From an uncultured Pelagibacteraceae bacterium (GTDB taxonomy: Bacteria > Pseudomonadota > Alphaproteobacteria > Pelagibacterales > Pelagibacteraceae): a stretch of DNA of 64,000 nucleotides. Of this stretch, positions 25,107 through 34,893 are shown piece after piece. A model generated the notes under the pieces. It was not told the origin of the DNA, searched no databases, and saw only the letters and a list, made by a program, of their open reading frames with translations. Made by a program: the position numbers and the translations under genes. How positions within the stretch are numbered: the first letter of the stretch is position 1; the number at the start of each line of letters is the position of its first letter. Location: contig CACKCQ010000006.1 of the NCBI GenBank assembly GCA_902598655.1, positions 1-64,000 of the forward strand, given 5' to 3'.

Positions 25107-26100
25107 TATCAAAAAGCTCTTTAAATAATTTAAATTCACCAATTTTAAAAATAATTGCATCATCTTTTTTAAATCCAAATTTTTCTGCATTTTGCTTAAA
25201 CCTTAAAGGGGGCTCTAATATTGGTTCAAGTGATAAGACAAAAGTTCCCCAATGCATTCCAATTACTTTTTTACTTTTTAAATCTTTAGCAAGTCCAAGG
25301 GCTTCTTCAGGGTTAGTGTGGTAAGCAGAAGAATCTTTAATTGAAGCCATAGGATAAAAATTATATGCGCCAATGTTAATAAATGTTAAATCAATTGGAC
25401 CATACTTATCTCCCAATTCTTTATATATTTTTCCAACACCAGTATCACATGAAAATAATATTTTTTTTCCTTTGTATTCAATCAAATAGCTACCCCATAA
25501 AGTTTTGTTAGTATCCGTTAAACTCCTTTTTGACCAGTGGACTGATGGCAAAAAAGTAATATTTAAATTCTTATTTATTCTTATTTGATCATACCAATCC
25601 ATTTCATTTACATCTTTAAATCTATTAATTTTAAAATATTTTTTTAGTCCTAAAGGTAACAGGACTTTAGATTCTTTATAAGGAAATCTCATTATTGTTT
25701 TCATATCTTGATGATCGTAGTGATTGTGAGTTAGTAGAAAAATATCTGTTCTTGGTATCTCATTAAGTTTTAATGCTGGTTCGGTAAATCTCTTTGGCCC
25801 AAAAAATAAAGGTCCTGCATTTTTTGAAAAAACTGGATCTGTTATTATTGTTATTCCCCCTAATTTTAATAAAAATGTTGCATGACCTATCCACGCTACA
25901 TAATCTTCTTTTTGGAAATTATTTAAATCCAATAAAACTTTTTCTTTTTTAATGATATTACTTTCAGGAAAAGTCATATCTAATTTTTTTTTTTCTTGGT
26001 TAAAGACCTTAAACGACCAATTGAAATTCATATCAATCACCTTTGATCCTTCAGGATTACGAAATGTGCCATTTGCTAAATGATGATATTTTTTTTTCAT
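25099..26100 (-). CDS. Metallo-beta-lactamase-fold hydrolase, NAPE-PLD/UlaG-like
   Basis: The 333-residue protein has the metal motif LLTHNHYDHQD (about 123-133), an upstream WIGHATFLLKLGG block, FSCDTGVGK (third-ligand aspartate) and the late IGMHWGTF histidine. Order and spacing resemble the N-acyl-phosphatidylethanolamine phospholipase D-like branch of the MBL superfamily, members of which act on phospholipids or lactones. No signal peptide is apparent. It ends inside the convergent sugar dehydrogenase gene (8-base overlap) and starts 6 bases after the TesA-like gene. Confidence 0.88.
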   Translation of the reverse strand: MKKKYHHLANGTFRNPEGSKVIDMNFNWSFKVFNQEKKKLDMTFPESNIIKKEKVLLDLNNFQKEDYVAWIGHATFLLKLGGITIITDPVFSKNAGPLFFGPKRFTEPALKLNEIPRTDIFLLTHNHYDHQDMKTIMRFPYKESKVLLPLGLKKYFKINRFKDVNEMDWYDQIRINKNLNITFLPSVHWSKRSLTDTNKTLWGSYLIEYKGKKILFSCDTGVGKIYKELGDKYGPIDLTFINIGAYNFYPMASIKDSSAYHTNPEEALGLAKDLKSKKVIGMHWGTFVLSLEPILEPPLRFKQNAEKFGFKKDDAIIFKIGEFKLFKELFDTN

Positions 26101-26106
26101 ATCCGA

Positions 26107-26715
26107 TTAATAATTTTTTGAAATAATATCTTGAATTGTATTACTTATAACTATTGTTCCAGCTTTGTTAGGATGTATGCCATCCTGTTGATTTAGATTT
26201 GGATCAAGAGCAACACCCTCTAGCAAAAATGGAATTAAGGGTAAATTATATTTTTTTGACAATTTAGGATAAATAGCATCAAAATTTTTTTTATACTTAG
26301 TTCCATGAGTTGTTGGCGCAACCATCCCAGCTATTATAATTTTTATTTTTTTACTGTTAGCGATTTTAATTATTTCTTCTAAATTTCTCTCGGTTTCATC
26401 TGGTTGAATTCCTCTAAGCATATCATTTGCCCCAAGACCAAGGATGATTAGATCAATACCGGGATCTGATAAACTCCATTCTGCTCTATTCAATCCACCA
26501 GAAGAAGTACTACCTGACACACTTCCATTTATTACCTTAATATTTAAACCACTCCTAACGAGATTACTTTCTAAAACCAAAGATAAGTGTTGCTCTTTAG
26601 GTAGACCATAACCCGCCATTAAACTATCGCCGAATAATATAACCTTTTCTATTGCACTTGCATTTATGTGCACTAGAAAGAATAACAATATTTTTATAAA
26701 TAAACTTTTATTCAT
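26107..26715 (-). CDS. tesA: TesA-like arylesterase/lysophospholipase, SGNH family
   Basis: With the ATG at 26715 the product has 202 residues and a signal peptide (MNKSLFIKILLFFLVHINASA). SGNH blocks are clear: FGDSLMAGYGLP (block I), NGSVSGSTSSGGL (block II), GLGANDMLRG (block III) and DGIHPNKAG (block V with Asp-His). It should hydrolyse short acyl esters or thioesters in the periplasm. An upstream in-frame ATG at 26778 would spoil the signal peptide. Its start codon shares the bases CATG with the divergent ybbA start, an arrangement reminiscent of E. coli tesA-ybbA-ybbP. Confidence 0.9.
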   Translation of the reverse strand: MNKSLFIKILLFFLVHINASAIEKVILFGDSLMAGYGLPKEQHLSLVLESNLVRSGLNIKVINGSVSGSTSSGGLNRAEWSLSDPGIDLIILGLGANDMLRGIQPDETERNLEEIIKIANSKKIKIIIAGMVAPTTHGTKYKKNFDAIYPKLSKKYNLPLIPFLLEGVALDPNLNQQDGIHPNKAGTIVISNTIQDIISKNY

Positions 26716-27379
26716 GAACACACTTCTTAAATTAAAAAAAATAAATCTCAAATACCAAACTGGGAAGGACAATATCAATGTTTTAAAAAATATTGATTTA
26801 ACTATAAAAAAAAAAGAAACTGTATCTGTGGTTGGAGAAAGTGGGTCAGGAAAAACAAGCTTGATTATGCTTATTGGTGGACTAGAACGTCCAACCTCAG
26901 GGAAAATTATATTTCAAGACAGGGAAATAACAAATCTTAATGAAGACGAAGTATCTGAAATTAGAAAGCAAAATATAGGAATTATATTTCAATCTTTCTA
27001 TTTAATTCCAAATTATACAGCTGTTGAAAATGTAGCTTTAACACTTGAACTTAATGAATTTAAAAATCCAGAGAAAGAAGCAAAAAGTTTATTAGATCGA
27101 TTTGGTCTAAAACATAGATTCAATAATCTTCCAAGTCAATTATCTGGCGGAGAGCAACAACGTGTGGCGATTGCAAGAGCTATTGCAATGAAACCAGATT
27201 TGATTTTAGCTGATGAACCAACTGGTAATCTAGATACCGAAAACTCAATAATGATCTCTGAAATTTTATTTAAATATGTCAAAGAAGAAGGGTCTTCTTT
27301 AATAATGGTCACACATGATCCAAAATTAGCAGACAAAGCAAAACGAAAAATTAAAATCAAAGATGGAAAAATTAAATAA
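26714..27379 (+). CDS. ybbA: ABC transporter ATP-binding protein, YbbA/LolD-type
   Basis: Starting at ATG 26714 (MNTLLKLKKINLKYQ) the 221-residue ATPase has Walker A GESGSGKTS (about 40-48), a Q-loop in IIFQSFYLIP, signature LSGGEQQRVAIARA, Walker B LILADEPTGNLD and an H-loop MVTHD. It belongs to the MacB/LolD-like group that drives FtsX-type permeases in mechanotransmission or lipid extraction rather than import. A longer in-frame start at 26666 would run through the divergent tesA gene. It overlaps its permease by 17 bases. Confidence 0.92.
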   Translation: MNTLLKLKKINLKYQTGKDNINVLKNIDLTIKKKETVSVVGESGSGKTSLIMLIGGLERPTSGKIIFQDREITNLNEDEVSEIRKQNIGIIFQSFYLIPNYTAVENVALTLELNEFKNPEKEAKSLLDRFGLKHRFNNLPSQLSGGEQQRVAIARAIAMKPDLILADEPTGNLDTENSIMISEILFKYVKEEGSSLIMVTHDPKLADKAKRKIKIKDGKIK

Positions 27380-29900
27380 TTCTTCGGAGTTAAGTTTAAT
27401 ATTCAAGTATGCTTTAAAGGATTTAAGCAGAAATTATAAAAAAATTTCAAGCATTATTGTAACGCTGTTTATCAGTCTTTTTATTTTAAGTGCCATCTTT
27501 ACAATCGAAGATAGTTTAAAAAAAGAGCTTAATGATAATGCAAAAGTTCTTTTGGGTGGAGATCTCGAAATCGATTATAACCGTAATCAGGGGGATCTTA
27601 ATTTAGTCAATAAAGTAAAGGAATTTTCAACTGTCTCACAAATGATAGAGTTCAGTACAATGCTTTCTACGACAGGCAGAGAAAAAAATAAATCATTATT
27701 TACAAGGATTAAAACAGTTGATGAAAAATATCCACTTTACGGTGAAGTTGTTTATGAGCCAGAAGATGCTTATGAAAGAATGCAAAAGGAACCAAAGACA
27801 ATTTTGATTAATGAAAGTTTATCAAAAACTTTAAAGATAAAAATAAATGACAAAGTTAAGGTACAAGATCAAAGTTTCATAGTTGTTGGAATTATAAAAT
27901 CTGTACCTGATGTCAGTGGGTTTGTAGCTTTTGGAGATTGGGCATTAGCAGGAAAACAAACTTTGGAGATACTAAAACTAAATGGAATAGGTAGTTTTTT
28001 AAATTATGAATATAAAGTAAAATTTAATCCAAGTGATGATCCAGAAAAAATAGAAAGTAAGATCAAAGATATTTTTAAAGATGACCAAAAAGTAAAACTT
28101 AGATTTCCAGAAAATTCAGCAAGTGGCTTAAAAAGGATAATTAATAATTTTTCCCAATTTCTCTCTTTAGTTTCAATTAGTGCAATGTTAATTGCTGGAA
28201 TAGGTATCGCTAATACATTGTTGTCTTTTATAAACCAGAACAATATGTCTATAGCTGTAAGAAAAGCTGTAGGATTTTATTCAGGGAATATAAAAACACT
28301 TTATTATCTTCAATTATTTATATTATTATTTATTATTACTGTAATTTCTTATGGCTCAAGTTTTTTAATTGTACCAATTGCAGACAAATATTTATCTGAT
28401 GGGTTGGGATTAAATGTTTATCCAAAATTCTCTTTAATTAATTTTATAAAAATATTTATTGTAGGTTTGTTAGTTCTTATAATTTTTTCAATACCAACAA
28501 TAAGTTCCATTGATCAAGTTAAAGCATCAAACCTATTTAGAAATGTATTCCAAAACCTACAATTTTATTACTCAAAAAAGTCAGTTATTTTAAGTTTTAT
28601 CTTATTATCATTTTTAGTTTTATTGTTTACAATGGGATCTGAAAGACCTTCTTATAGCTTGGGTTATTTTCTGGCTTTTTTTATATGTCTAATTGTATTT
28701 TTTTTACTTTCAAAGATTATAATTTATTTACTAAAAAAGTTTAATTTTATTTCAAATATCTCTTTAAAAGTATCGATTAAAAATATAACTCAAACAAAAA
28801 GTATCACTCCTATCACAATCATGTCTTTAGGCTTAGGTGTAACTTTATTATTAACTTTAGCTTTGGTTGGAACAAATTTTAAGAGAGAAATTGCAAGATC
28901 TATTCCAGATATTGCACCTGATTATTTTTTTGTTGGAATTCAAAAGGGTGAAAAGAAAAAATTTGAACAAGGTGTTTACAAAATGGACCCTGATGCGGAC
29001 ATTGAAATTGTACCTATGGTTTCTTCCGGAATAATAAAAATTAATGGTGTGAATCCAAATAGCTATATTAAACCAGATAATGATAGTTATTGGGTAATTG
29101 GAAGTGAAAGAAGATCTTCTTGGGTTGAAAATATTCCTAAAGATAACCCAATTTTAAAAGGAGAATGGTGGGATTTATCTAAACCTAACCAACTTCAGAT
29201 ATCACTTGATGCAAAAGTGGCTAAAGATTTTAATATTGAGTTGGGAGATATTTTTACTTTAAACATTTATGGTCGAGAAATTGATGGAGAAATAGTTAAT
29301 TTTAGAGAAGTTGATTATCGTGATCTAAGTATTAATTTTGCCATGCTATTTAATCCACAATTTGCAAAAAAAATTCCTCATGAATATTTAGCAACTGCTA
29401 AGTTTAAAAATCCAGATAATTTTGATGAAACCAAAATGTTAGAAGTATTACCGAGTTTATCTATGATAAAAATTGCTGATTACTTAAACAAAGTAACATC
29501 AGTTTTAAATAAAGTTTTCATAGCTGTAACCTTAATTTCTGGTGTAACAATTGTCATTGGATTGATTGTTATTTCAAGTGCTATAATGGTCCAAGGAAAA
29601 GTAAAAGAGTACCAAAATCTTGTATTTAAAATTTTAGGTTTTTCAAAAAAAGAAATTATATTTTCGTCTTTGATAGAATTTATAATAATTTTTATGTCGG
29701 TAATATTAATTGCAATTTTTTTTGCAGTAATTGGATCAAAATTTATTATGGAGAATATTTTTGAATTAGTTTGGCAATTTGATTTTAAAGTTTTAATTTA
29801 CCTTGGTGCCTCTATAGGAACTGTGACCTTGATTTTAATTATGCTAACTAATCTTAAATACTTAAGTCCTAAAGTTTATCCTTTAATTAGAAATCAGTAA
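27363..29900 (+). CDS. ybbP: ABC transporter permease, YbbP/FtsX family
   Basis: The 845-residue protein has an N-terminal membrane helix (about 25-46), a large periplasmic domain, two FtsX-type membrane blocks (about 270-400 and 420-500) and a second periplasmic domain. A final block of three helices near 725-840 completes it. This is the ten-helix YbbP/LolC-related layout. The ybbA-ybbP pair next to tesA matches a widespread but poorly understood gene set; a role in lipid or lipoprotein handling at the inner membrane is plausible. It ends 6 bases before the convergent folD. Confidence 0.88.
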   Translation: MEKLNNSSELSLIFKYALKDLSRNYKKISSIIVTLFISLFILSAIFTIEDSLKKELNDNAKVLLGGDLEIDYNRNQGDLNLVNKVKEFSTVSQMIEFSTMLSTTGREKNKSLFTRIKTVDEKYPLYGEVVYEPEDAYERMQKEPKTILINESLSKTLKIKINDKVKVQDQSFIVVGIIKSVPDVSGFVAFGDWALAGKQTLEILKLNGIGSFLNYEYKVKFNPSDDPEKIESKIKDIFKDDQKVKLRFPENSASGLKRIINNFSQFLSLVSISAMLIAGIGIANTLLSFINQNNMSIAVRKAVGFYSGNIKTLYYLQLFILLFIITVISYGSSFLIVPIADKYLSDGLGLNVYPKFSLINFIKIFIVGLLVLIIFSIPTISSIDQVKASNLFRNVFQNLQFYYSKKSVILSFILLSFLVLLFTMGSERPSYSLGYFLAFFICLIVFFLLSKIIIYLLKKFNFISNISLKVSIKNITQTKSITPITIMSLGLGVTLLLTLALVGTNFKREIARSIPDIAPDYFFVGIQKGEKKKFEQGVYKMDPDADIEIVPMVSSGIIKINGVNPNSYIKPDNDSYWVIGSERRSSWVENIPKDNPILKGEWWDLSKPNQLQISLDAKVAKDFNIELGDIFTLNIYGREIDGEIVNFREVDYRDLSINFAMLFNPQFAKKIPHEYLATAKFKNPDNFDETKMLEVLPSLSMIKIADYLNKVTSVLNKVFIAVTLISGVTIVIGLIVISSAIMVQGKVKEYQNLVFKILGFSKKEIIFSSLIEFIIIFMSVILIAIFFAVIGSKFIMENIFELVWQFDFKVLIYLGASIGTVTLILIMLTNLKYLSPKVYPLIRNQ

Positions 29901-29906
29901 TAAATT

Positions 29907-30752
29907 TTATTTATTTGCTCTCTTAAAACACTCAATTGTATTTTTAAGTAAACATGCAATAGTCATAGGTCCGACTCCACCTGGAACTGGAGTTAAAGCT
30001 TTTGCAACTTTTGATACTTCATCAAATGCCACATCGCCAACTAGGCCGTTTTCAGTTTTATTAATACCAACGTCAATCACAATTGCATCTTTTTTTACCC
30101 AATCACCTTTTATAAGCTCAGGGATTCCAACAGCAGCGACTATAATGTCTCCTTTTAAACATTCTCCTTTAAGATCATTTGTTTTTGAATGAGTAATTGT
30201 GACTGTACAATTTTCTTTCAACAACAACTGTGTCATTGGCTTACCATTTAAATTAGATCTTCCAACAATTACAGCCTTTTTTCCATTAAGGTTTGGTTCA
30301 ATTTTTTTTATTAATAAATAACAACCTAAAGGAGTGCACGGAATAGCACTTTCATAACCTGACGACAGATTACCAACATTCATGGGATGAAATCCATCTA
30401 CATCCTTCTCTGGCATAATTGCCTCTATAACTTTTTGTTTATCAATATGTTTAGGAAGTGGGAGCTGAACTAAAATTCCTGAAACGGAATCGTCATTATT
30501 AAGTTCATCGATTTTTTTTAAAACTTCACTTTCTTCAACACTGTCAGGGTATCTAATCACCTCTGATTTAAGGCCCACTTCATTGGCAGATTTCTCTTTA
30601 TTTCTAACATAAATTTGACTAGGTGCTAAATCACCAATCAATATTACTGTTAAACCTGGAACTTTATTATGCTTATCTTTTAAAGATAAGACTTCTTTCT
30701 TGAGCTCTTCTCTTAAATCAGCAGCAGCTTTTTTTCCATCAATTAAAATCAT
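29907..30752 (-). CDS. folD: Bifunctional methylenetetrahydrofolate dehydrogenase/cyclohydrolase FolD
   Basis: The 281-residue enzyme interconverts 5,10-methylene-, methenyl- and 10-formyl-tetrahydrofolate. The catalytic lysine/tyrosine region PSQIYVRNKEKSANEVG (about 49-65), GILVQLPLPKHID, the KDVDGFHPMNVG block and the NADP-binding VGRSNLNGKPMTQLL (about 163-177) are present, as is the C-terminal PVPGGVGPMTIACLL. It is the last gene of the hemC-hemD-mscS-yggT-folD operon, 3 bases after yggT. Confidence 0.96.
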   Translation of the reverse strand: MILIDGKKAAADLREELKKEVLSLKDKHNKVPGLTVILIGDLAPSQIYVRNKEKSANEVGLKSEVIRYPDSVEESEVLKKIDELNNDDSVSGILVQLPLPKHIDKQKVIEAIMPEKDVDGFHPMNVGNLSSGYESAIPCTPLGCYLLIKKIEPNLNGKKAVIVGRSNLNGKPMTQLLLKENCTVTITHSKTNDLKGECLKGDIIVAAVGIPELIKGDWVKKDAIVIDVGINKTENGLVGDVAFDEVSKVAKALTPVPGGVGPMTIACLLKNTIECFKRANK

Positions 30753-30755
30753 TTA

Positions 30756-31046
30756 TTAAAATATTAGTGGTGCAATGTAGAGTTTCATACACATTTCTAT
30801 GAACCATATCAACAAAAGAAGTACGATAGGAGAAATATCAAAAGCACCAAGGTTAGGTAAAAATCTTCTTATTCTCATTAAAATCGGTTCTGTCATTTTA
30901 TAAGTGAAATCTAATATTAAATATACAAACCGATTGCTTGTATTTAGTACATTAAAAGCGACCAACCAACTTATAACAACATTGGCAATTACAACATATG
31001 AATAAAGTTTTAAAATTTGAAGAGCTAAATAAAATATAGCAATCAT
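30756..31046 (-). CDS. yggT: YggT family membrane protein
   Basis: This 96-residue protein has two or three hydrophobic helices with the YggT signature: NVVISWLVAFNVLN in the first half and KMTEPILMRIRRFLPNLGAFDISPI (in parts: TEPILMRIRRFLP, AFDISPI) in the second. YggT proteins influence osmotic tolerance and division-site placement in other bacteria and chloroplasts, with no biochemical function fixed. It overlaps the mechanosensitive channel gene by 4 bases. Confidence 0.9.
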   Translation of the reverse strand: MIAIFYLALQILKLYSYVVIANVVISWLVAFNVLNTSNRFVYLILDFTYKMTEPILMRIRRFLPNLGAFDISPIVLLLLIWFIEMCMKLYIAPLIF

Positions 31047-32128
31047 TTTTTTTCAACATAGATGGACTGACTTGGGAATGCAAAGGCAGCTCCCTTACCT
31101 TCAACAATTTTTTTTATTTCAAGTGCCAGATTTTCTTTAACTTGTAAATAATTAGTCCAACTATTTGTTTTTGTAAAACATCTTACATACATATCAATTG
31201 AGCTATCTGAAAACTTATCTATTCTTACAGCAACTCCAACAGATTGATCATAATCATCACCTTTATTTATGTGATCTTCAATCTCATCTCTTATGGTTTT
31301 TAATTGATCAATTGTAGTGTCATATTGAAGAGTTATTATCCAACTAATAGCCCAGTTAGTCTTCCTTGTATTATTAATCACTGCATTTTCTGCAAATTGA
31401 AAATTGGGAATAATTGCTAGTGACTTATCAAATTTTCTTATAACGGTTGATCTAAATCCAATATTCTCAACAACTCCTTCAATAACTCCCTCGACTTTAA
31501 TCCAATCACCAATTTTAAATCTTTTTTCAACTAATACTAAAATTCCAGATATTAAATTTTTAAATAAATCCTGTGCACCTAATGCTACTGCAACACCAAA
31601 CAAGCCTAATCCTGCAATTATTGGTCCAATTTTAATTCCCCATAACTCAAGAACAGCAGCTGCGCCTAAAATAAAAATTAAAATTTTAAGAGACTTTATA
31701 ATCCAGCCTATTAATTCTTTTGTCAGGACTTTATCTAATCCACTTAAAATATATGATATAGGCTCAATTATCTGATGTATTATCCAAAATATTAAAATTG
31801 TTATTAATGTTCTGTTAACGTTATCTATGAAACCCCTTGTCTCATTATCAAATGACATATAGTAACTGGCAAAGAAGACACCAAGAACAATTGGAAGAAA
31901 CCTAGCAGGACCTTCCATAGATTTTACAAAAGTATCATCTAATTTATTAGTTGTTCTTTTTGAAATTAATTCTAATTTTTTTATAACAAGTTTGCTAATT
32001 AGGCCTCTAAATATTAAAAATAATACAAATATTCCAAGACCTACTATTATCTGAAAGAAATCTACCCCAAGAATTCCCTGCTTCCATACAGATAAAAATA
32101 ACTCATTTAGTTTATTTAAAACTTCCAT
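31043..32128 (-). CDS. MscS-family mechanosensitive ion channel
   Basis: The 361-residue protein has about five membrane helices, the pore-lining glycine/alanine-rich TM3 (IIAGLGLFGVAVALGAQDLFKNLISG, in parts PIIAGLGLFG and AVALGAQDLFKNL), and the beta domain beginning EKRFKIGDWIKVEG. It has more membrane helices than E. coli MscS (three), so it is a medium-size family member. It should release solutes during hypo-osmotic stress. It overlaps yggT and lies 2 bases after hemD. Confidence 0.92.
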   Translation of the reverse strand: MEVLNKLNELFLSVWKQGILGVDFFQIIVGLGIFVLFLIFRGLISKLVIKKLELISKRTTNKLDDTFVKSMEGPARFLPIVLGVFFASYYMSFDNETRGFIDNVNRTLITILIFWIIHQIIEPISYILSGLDKVLTKELIGWIIKSLKILIFILGAAAVLELWGIKIGPIIAGLGLFGVAVALGAQDLFKNLISGILVLVEKRFKIGDWIKVEGVIEGVVENIGFRSTVIRKFDKSLAIIPNFQFAENAVINNTRKTNWAISWIITLQYDTTIDQLKTIRDEIEDHINKGDDYDQSVGVAVRIDKFSDSSIDMYVRCFTKTNSWTNYLQVKENLALEIKKIVEGKGAAFAFPSQSIYVEKK

Positions 32129-32130
32129 TT

Positions 32131-32829
32131 TTAAATTTTATATAGCAAAAACTCTTCTTCACCAGGGTTAAAAAGAAAAATTTTTTTCCATTTTATGTCA
32201 TTCAATGCTGAAGATGCTTTTTCACCCATACACATTAGGTTAGTTTCCATCCAAATATTATCTAAATTATATTTTTTTATTAACGTAAAAAATGTCTTCG
32301 CACTATTTTCAGAATATATGTAAACAATTTCTGGCACAGAAGATTTGATATCTCTTAGAAAGTCATCACTTAAATTTTCATTAGGAATTGCTGTATAATT
32401 TATAATTCTCTTTATGACATAATTTTCTGAAATTAAATCTTTATCAAGATTATAAGAAACAATTTCCCCACTAATGTAGGCCATAGGCCCAATCTTTGGG
32501 TCAAAGTTTTGTAAAATTAATTCTTTAAGATTATTTACGTTACCCTCAGCACAGAAAATATTTTGAAAACCTACTTCTTTTGCCTTTCTTTCTGTTGCAA
32601 GACCAACACAAAAACAAATTATTTTTTTATCTATTTTTGAAATATTTAAATTTTTTAAAGAATTAGCGCTCGTAAAAATGACACCTTTGAATCGGCTAAA
32701 ATCTATTCCTTGTATATCTATTTTTTTTATTTGTAATAAAGGTAAGTGTGAAACTTTATGTTTCATCGAAGTTAATTTTAAAATTAATTCTTTACTATCA
32801 TCTAATGGTCTGGTTAATAAAATATGCAT
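32131..32829 (-). CDS. hemD: Uroporphyrinogen-III synthase
   Basis: This 232-residue protein is a divergent HemD, recognised by LLTRPLDDSKEL at the N-terminus, the GVIFTSANSLKNL block (about 49-61), a FCVGLATERKAKEVG segment, YISGEIV and the C-terminal half with IVYIYSENSAKTF. HemD closes hydroxymethylbilane to uroporphyrinogen III. Sequence conservation is always weak in this family, but location one base after hemC makes the call secure. Confidence 0.9.
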   Translation of the reverse strand: MHILLTRPLDDSKELILKLTSMKHKVSHLPLLQIKKIDIQGIDFSRFKGVIFTSANSLKNLNISKIDKKIICFCVGLATERKAKEVGFQNIFCAEGNVNNLKELILQNFDPKIGPMAYISGEIVSYNLDKDLISENYVIKRIINYTAIPNENLSDDFLRDIKSSVPEIVYIYSENSAKTFFTLIKKYNLDNIWMETNLMCMGEKASSALNDIKWKKIFLFNPGEEEFLLYKI

Positions 32830-32830
32830 T

Positions 32831-33742
32831 TTAATTTTTATAAGAACCTTTTGATTTTAACTTAAGTTCTTCTCCTACCATTCTACTACTAGACTCAATA
32901 TTATCTTTTTGAAGACTTTTTTTTATGAAATATCTATTTTTTCCATCTACAGAAAACAATTCGGTCAATAGATCTACTTTTTTTCCATTTGATTTTGCAA
33001 ATACACCTATTGCTGTATCACAATCTCCTTCAAGAACTTTTAAGACCTCTCTTTCTGCTTTTGCGACGGTTCTTGTTTCTTGATCATTAATGTTTTCAAG
33101 TAATTTTTTGATTTCATTATCATCCTCTCTGCATTGAATTGCTATAATTCCTTGTCCCGCACAAGGTATGAGTTCATCAACATTGAATTCTTGTGAAATT
33201 TTATGTTGTAAATTCAAAGCAACTAATCCTGCTTTTGAGAGAATTATTGCATCATATTCGCCTTTTTCTAACTTTTGAACTCTAGTATCTACATTTCCTC
33301 TGATAAGTTTATATTTTAAGTTGGGTCTTTTTTTCTTAAGTTGATATTCTCGTCTATATGATGATGTACCAATAATTGAGTTTGGCTCTAAATCTTCAAA
33401 TTTTATATTATTTTTACTTATTAAAATTTCATTAGGAGAGTTTCTTTTTAAAAAATAATTAGTTAAAAGATTTTCAGTTTCTTCAGTAGGCATATCTTTG
33501 AAAGCATGTACTGCTATATCTATATTTTTATTTAATAAATCTTTCTCAATTTGTTTTGAAAATAATCCTTTGCCTCCTATTTCAGACAATCTCTCATCTT
33601 GCCTTTGATCTCCTGTTGTTGCTATTTTTTTTAATTGAATCTCTTTAGAAAAGTATTTTTTTAATTCTTTTTTCACATTTTCTGCGTAAATCATTGCTAA
33701 CTTACTTCCACGTGTTCCAATTACAAGATTAGCTCTTTTCAT
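32831..33742 (-). CDS. hemC: Hydroxymethylbilane synthase (porphobilinogen deaminase)
   Basis: The 303-residue enzyme makes the linear tetrapyrrole for haem. IGTRGSKLAMIYAENV at the start, GGKGLFSKQIEKDLL with its active-site lysine region, AVHAFKDMP (catalytic Asp), IGTSSYRRE, IRGNVDTRVQKLE and the dipyrromethane-binding cysteine in EGDCDTAIGVFA are intact. It heads the minus-strand hem operon and is divergent from tsaD with 58 bases between. Confidence 0.96.
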   Translation of the reverse strand: MKRANLVIGTRGSKLAMIYAENVKKELKKYFSKEIQLKKIATTGDQRQDERLSEIGGKGLFSKQIEKDLLNKNIDIAVHAFKDMPTEETENLLTNYFLKRNSPNEILISKNNIKFEDLEPNSIIGTSSYRREYQLKKKRPNLKYKLIRGNVDTRVQKLEKGEYDAIILSKAGLVALNLQHKISQEFNVDELIPCAGQGIIAIQCREDDNEIKKLLENINDQETRTVAKAEREVLKVLEGDCDTAIGVFAKSNGKKVDLLTELFSVDGKNRYFIKKSLQKDNIESSSRMVGEELKLKSKGSYKN

Positions 33743-33800
33743 AAAAGTTATTTTTATTACATTCTTATAGATTAATTGTATTAATTATAAAAAATAATTT

Positions 33801-34874
33801 ATGAATAAAAGCCCAATAATATTAGGAATTGAGACAAGTTGTGATGAAACAGCGGTTTCGATTATTCAAGATAACGAAAGTGGTATACCAAAAATTTTAT
33901 CAAATATAGTCTCAAGTCAATTTGATATTCATAAAGAATTTGGGGGAGTTGTTCCAGAATTAGCTGCAAGGTCACATGTTGAAAAAATTAATTTAATTGC
34001 TAAAAAAGCTTTGGATGAGAGTGGTATAAGTCTTGATAAAGTATCTGCTATTGCCGCAACATCTGGACCTGGTTTAATAATCTGTCTTAGTGTTGGTTTA
34101 AATTTTGCGAAATCTCTTGCATCATCTCTAAAAGTTCCATTTATTGGTGTTAACCATCTAGAGGGTCATGCTTTAAGTCCAAAGCTTCAAACTAATATTA
34201 ATTATCCTTATTTACTACTGTTGATTTCAGGTGGACATAGTCAATATCTAATTGTCAATGGATTAGGAAGTTACACAAGATTAGGCACTACAATTGATGA
34301 TGCTTTAGGAGAAGCATTTGATAAAACAGCTAAACTTTTAGGAATAGAATTTCCAGGTGGTCCTAAATTAGAAAAATTTGCAGAAAAAGGTGATCCAGAT
34401 AAATTTAATCTACCTAAACCAATTATAAATAAAGGTGGATGCAATTTATCTTTTGCTGGTCTTAAAACTGCTATATTAAAAATAACAAACAATATTACAA
34501 CTGAAAAAGAGAAATATGATTTAGCAGCCTCATTTCAAAAAACTATCGAGGAAATTTTATATGTTAAAACAAAAATTGCTTTTAAAGAATTTCTTAAAAA
34601 ATTTTCAATCAATAAAAGATCATTTATTGTTGCTGGAGGTGTAGCAGCAAATAATGGTATAAGAAAAAAATTAATTCAAGTAAGCGATGAAAATAATTTT
34701 GAACCAATATTTCCAGACTTCAAATTATGTGGAGATAATGCAGCAATGATTGCATTGGTTGGTTTAGAAAAATATAAATTAAAAAAATTTGATACCTTAA
34801 GCTTACAAGTAAATCCAAGAATGATGTTGGACAAAGATGCAAAATATTTAAAAGGCTCTGGTGTTAAATATTAG
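33801..34874 (+). CDS. tsaD: tRNA N6-threonylcarbamoyladenosine (t6A) transferase subunit TsaD
   Basis: The 357-residue Kae1/TsaD protein shows ILGIETSCDETAVSI (about 7-21), the metal-binding HLEGHALSP with two histidines (about 112-120), LISGGHSQYL, DDALGEAFDKTAKLLG, and VAGGVAANNGIR. It transfers threonylcarbamoyl to A37 of ANN-decoding tRNAs, working with TsaB, TsaC and TsaE encoded elsewhere. It is divergent from hemC, an arrangement usual in alphaproteobacteria. Confidence 0.97.
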   Translation: MNKSPIILGIETSCDETAVSIIQDNESGIPKILSNIVSSQFDIHKEFGGVVPELAARSHVEKINLIAKKALDESGISLDKVSAIAATSGPGLIICLSVGLNFAKSLASSLKVPFIGVNHLEGHALSPKLQTNINYPYLLLLISGGHSQYLIVNGLGSYTRLGTTIDDALGEAFDKTAKLLGIEFPGGPKLEKFAEKGDPDKFNLPKPIINKGGCNLSFAGLKTAILKITNNITTEKEKYDLAASFQKTIEEILYVKTKIAFKEFLKKFSINKRSFIVAGGVAANNGIRKKLIQVSDENNFEPIFPDFKLCGDNAAMIALVGLEKYKLKKFDTLSLQVNPRMMLDKDAKYLKGSGVKY

Positions 34875-34893
34875 ATCGATATGTTAATTTAGA

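Noticed and set aside
31404..31775. 123-codon open frame on the plus strand
   Set aside because: It is antisense to the conserved pore and beta domain of the MscS gene; proline/asparagine-rich shadow translation.
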